Source: CAYMDJ01 sp964537525
GTDB taxonomy: Archaea > Aenigmatarchaeota > Aenigmatarchaeia > QMZP01
NCBI GenBank assembly: GCA_964537525.1
Contig: CAZIAB010000051.1
Coordinates: forward strand, 1 to 5,462
DNA length: 5,462 nucleotides
Direction of reading: 5' to 3'
In this document: piece after piece, positions 5,462-5,462 of the stretch
How the letters are laid out: every line of letters starts with the position of its first letter
Numbering within the stretch: the stretch's first letter is position 1
The notes under the pieces: generated by a model
Databases searched by the model: none
What the model was told of the DNA's origin: nothing
Seen by the model: the letters and a program-made list of their open reading frames with translations, nothing else
Translations under genes and position numbers: made by a program

Positions 5462-5462
5462 G

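Noticed and set aside
1..5462. CRISPR array, insertion sequence or integrated element
   Set aside because: No regularly spaced repeats, transposase or integrase motifs, or terminal repeats were seen on either strand.

Overview
The window reads as chromosomal DNA of an archaeon. It carries an almost complete gamma subunit of translation initiation factor aIF2, the promoters look archaeal (TATA boxes, and one gene that appears to be leaderless), and there is a secreted cysteine-rich protein of a kind common in uncultivated archaea. The cysteine-rich modules recall DPANN-type genomes (Micrarchaeota, Aenigmarchaeota, Woesearchaeota), but that placement rests on memory of protein style and is only a lean. 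No mobile element, CRISPR array, tRNA or rRNA was found.

All four genes lie on the minus strand. In transcription order, right to left: (1) 5461-4385, a protein made of two tandem V4R (4-vinyl reductase type) small-molecule-binding domains; (2) 4330-2321, a 669-residue predicted lipoprotein or secreted protein with 63 cysteines, built from repeated cysteine modules; (3) 2222-1425, a 265-residue protein I do not recognise, with a glycine/serine linker and an odd C-terminal tail; (4) 1253-1, aIF2 gamma, lacking only its last few residues at the window edge.

Each gene after the first has its own candidate TATA box, and a hairpin plus T-run follows the lipoprotein gene. The window is therefore better read as four separately transcribed genes in a row than as one operon. 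The pieces do not obviously work together: aIF2 gamma is core translation machinery, the V4R protein is probably a cytoplasmic ligand-binding protein, and the Cys-rich protein is extracellular.

The least explained parts are the modular Cys-rich protein, which includes an internal AT-rich segment matching one module, and the unknown gene between it and aIF2 gamma. The unknown gene has lower GC in sampled stretches, a duplicated ribosome-binding element and a perfect hairpin inside its 3' end. No complete new system can be demonstrated from this window alone.
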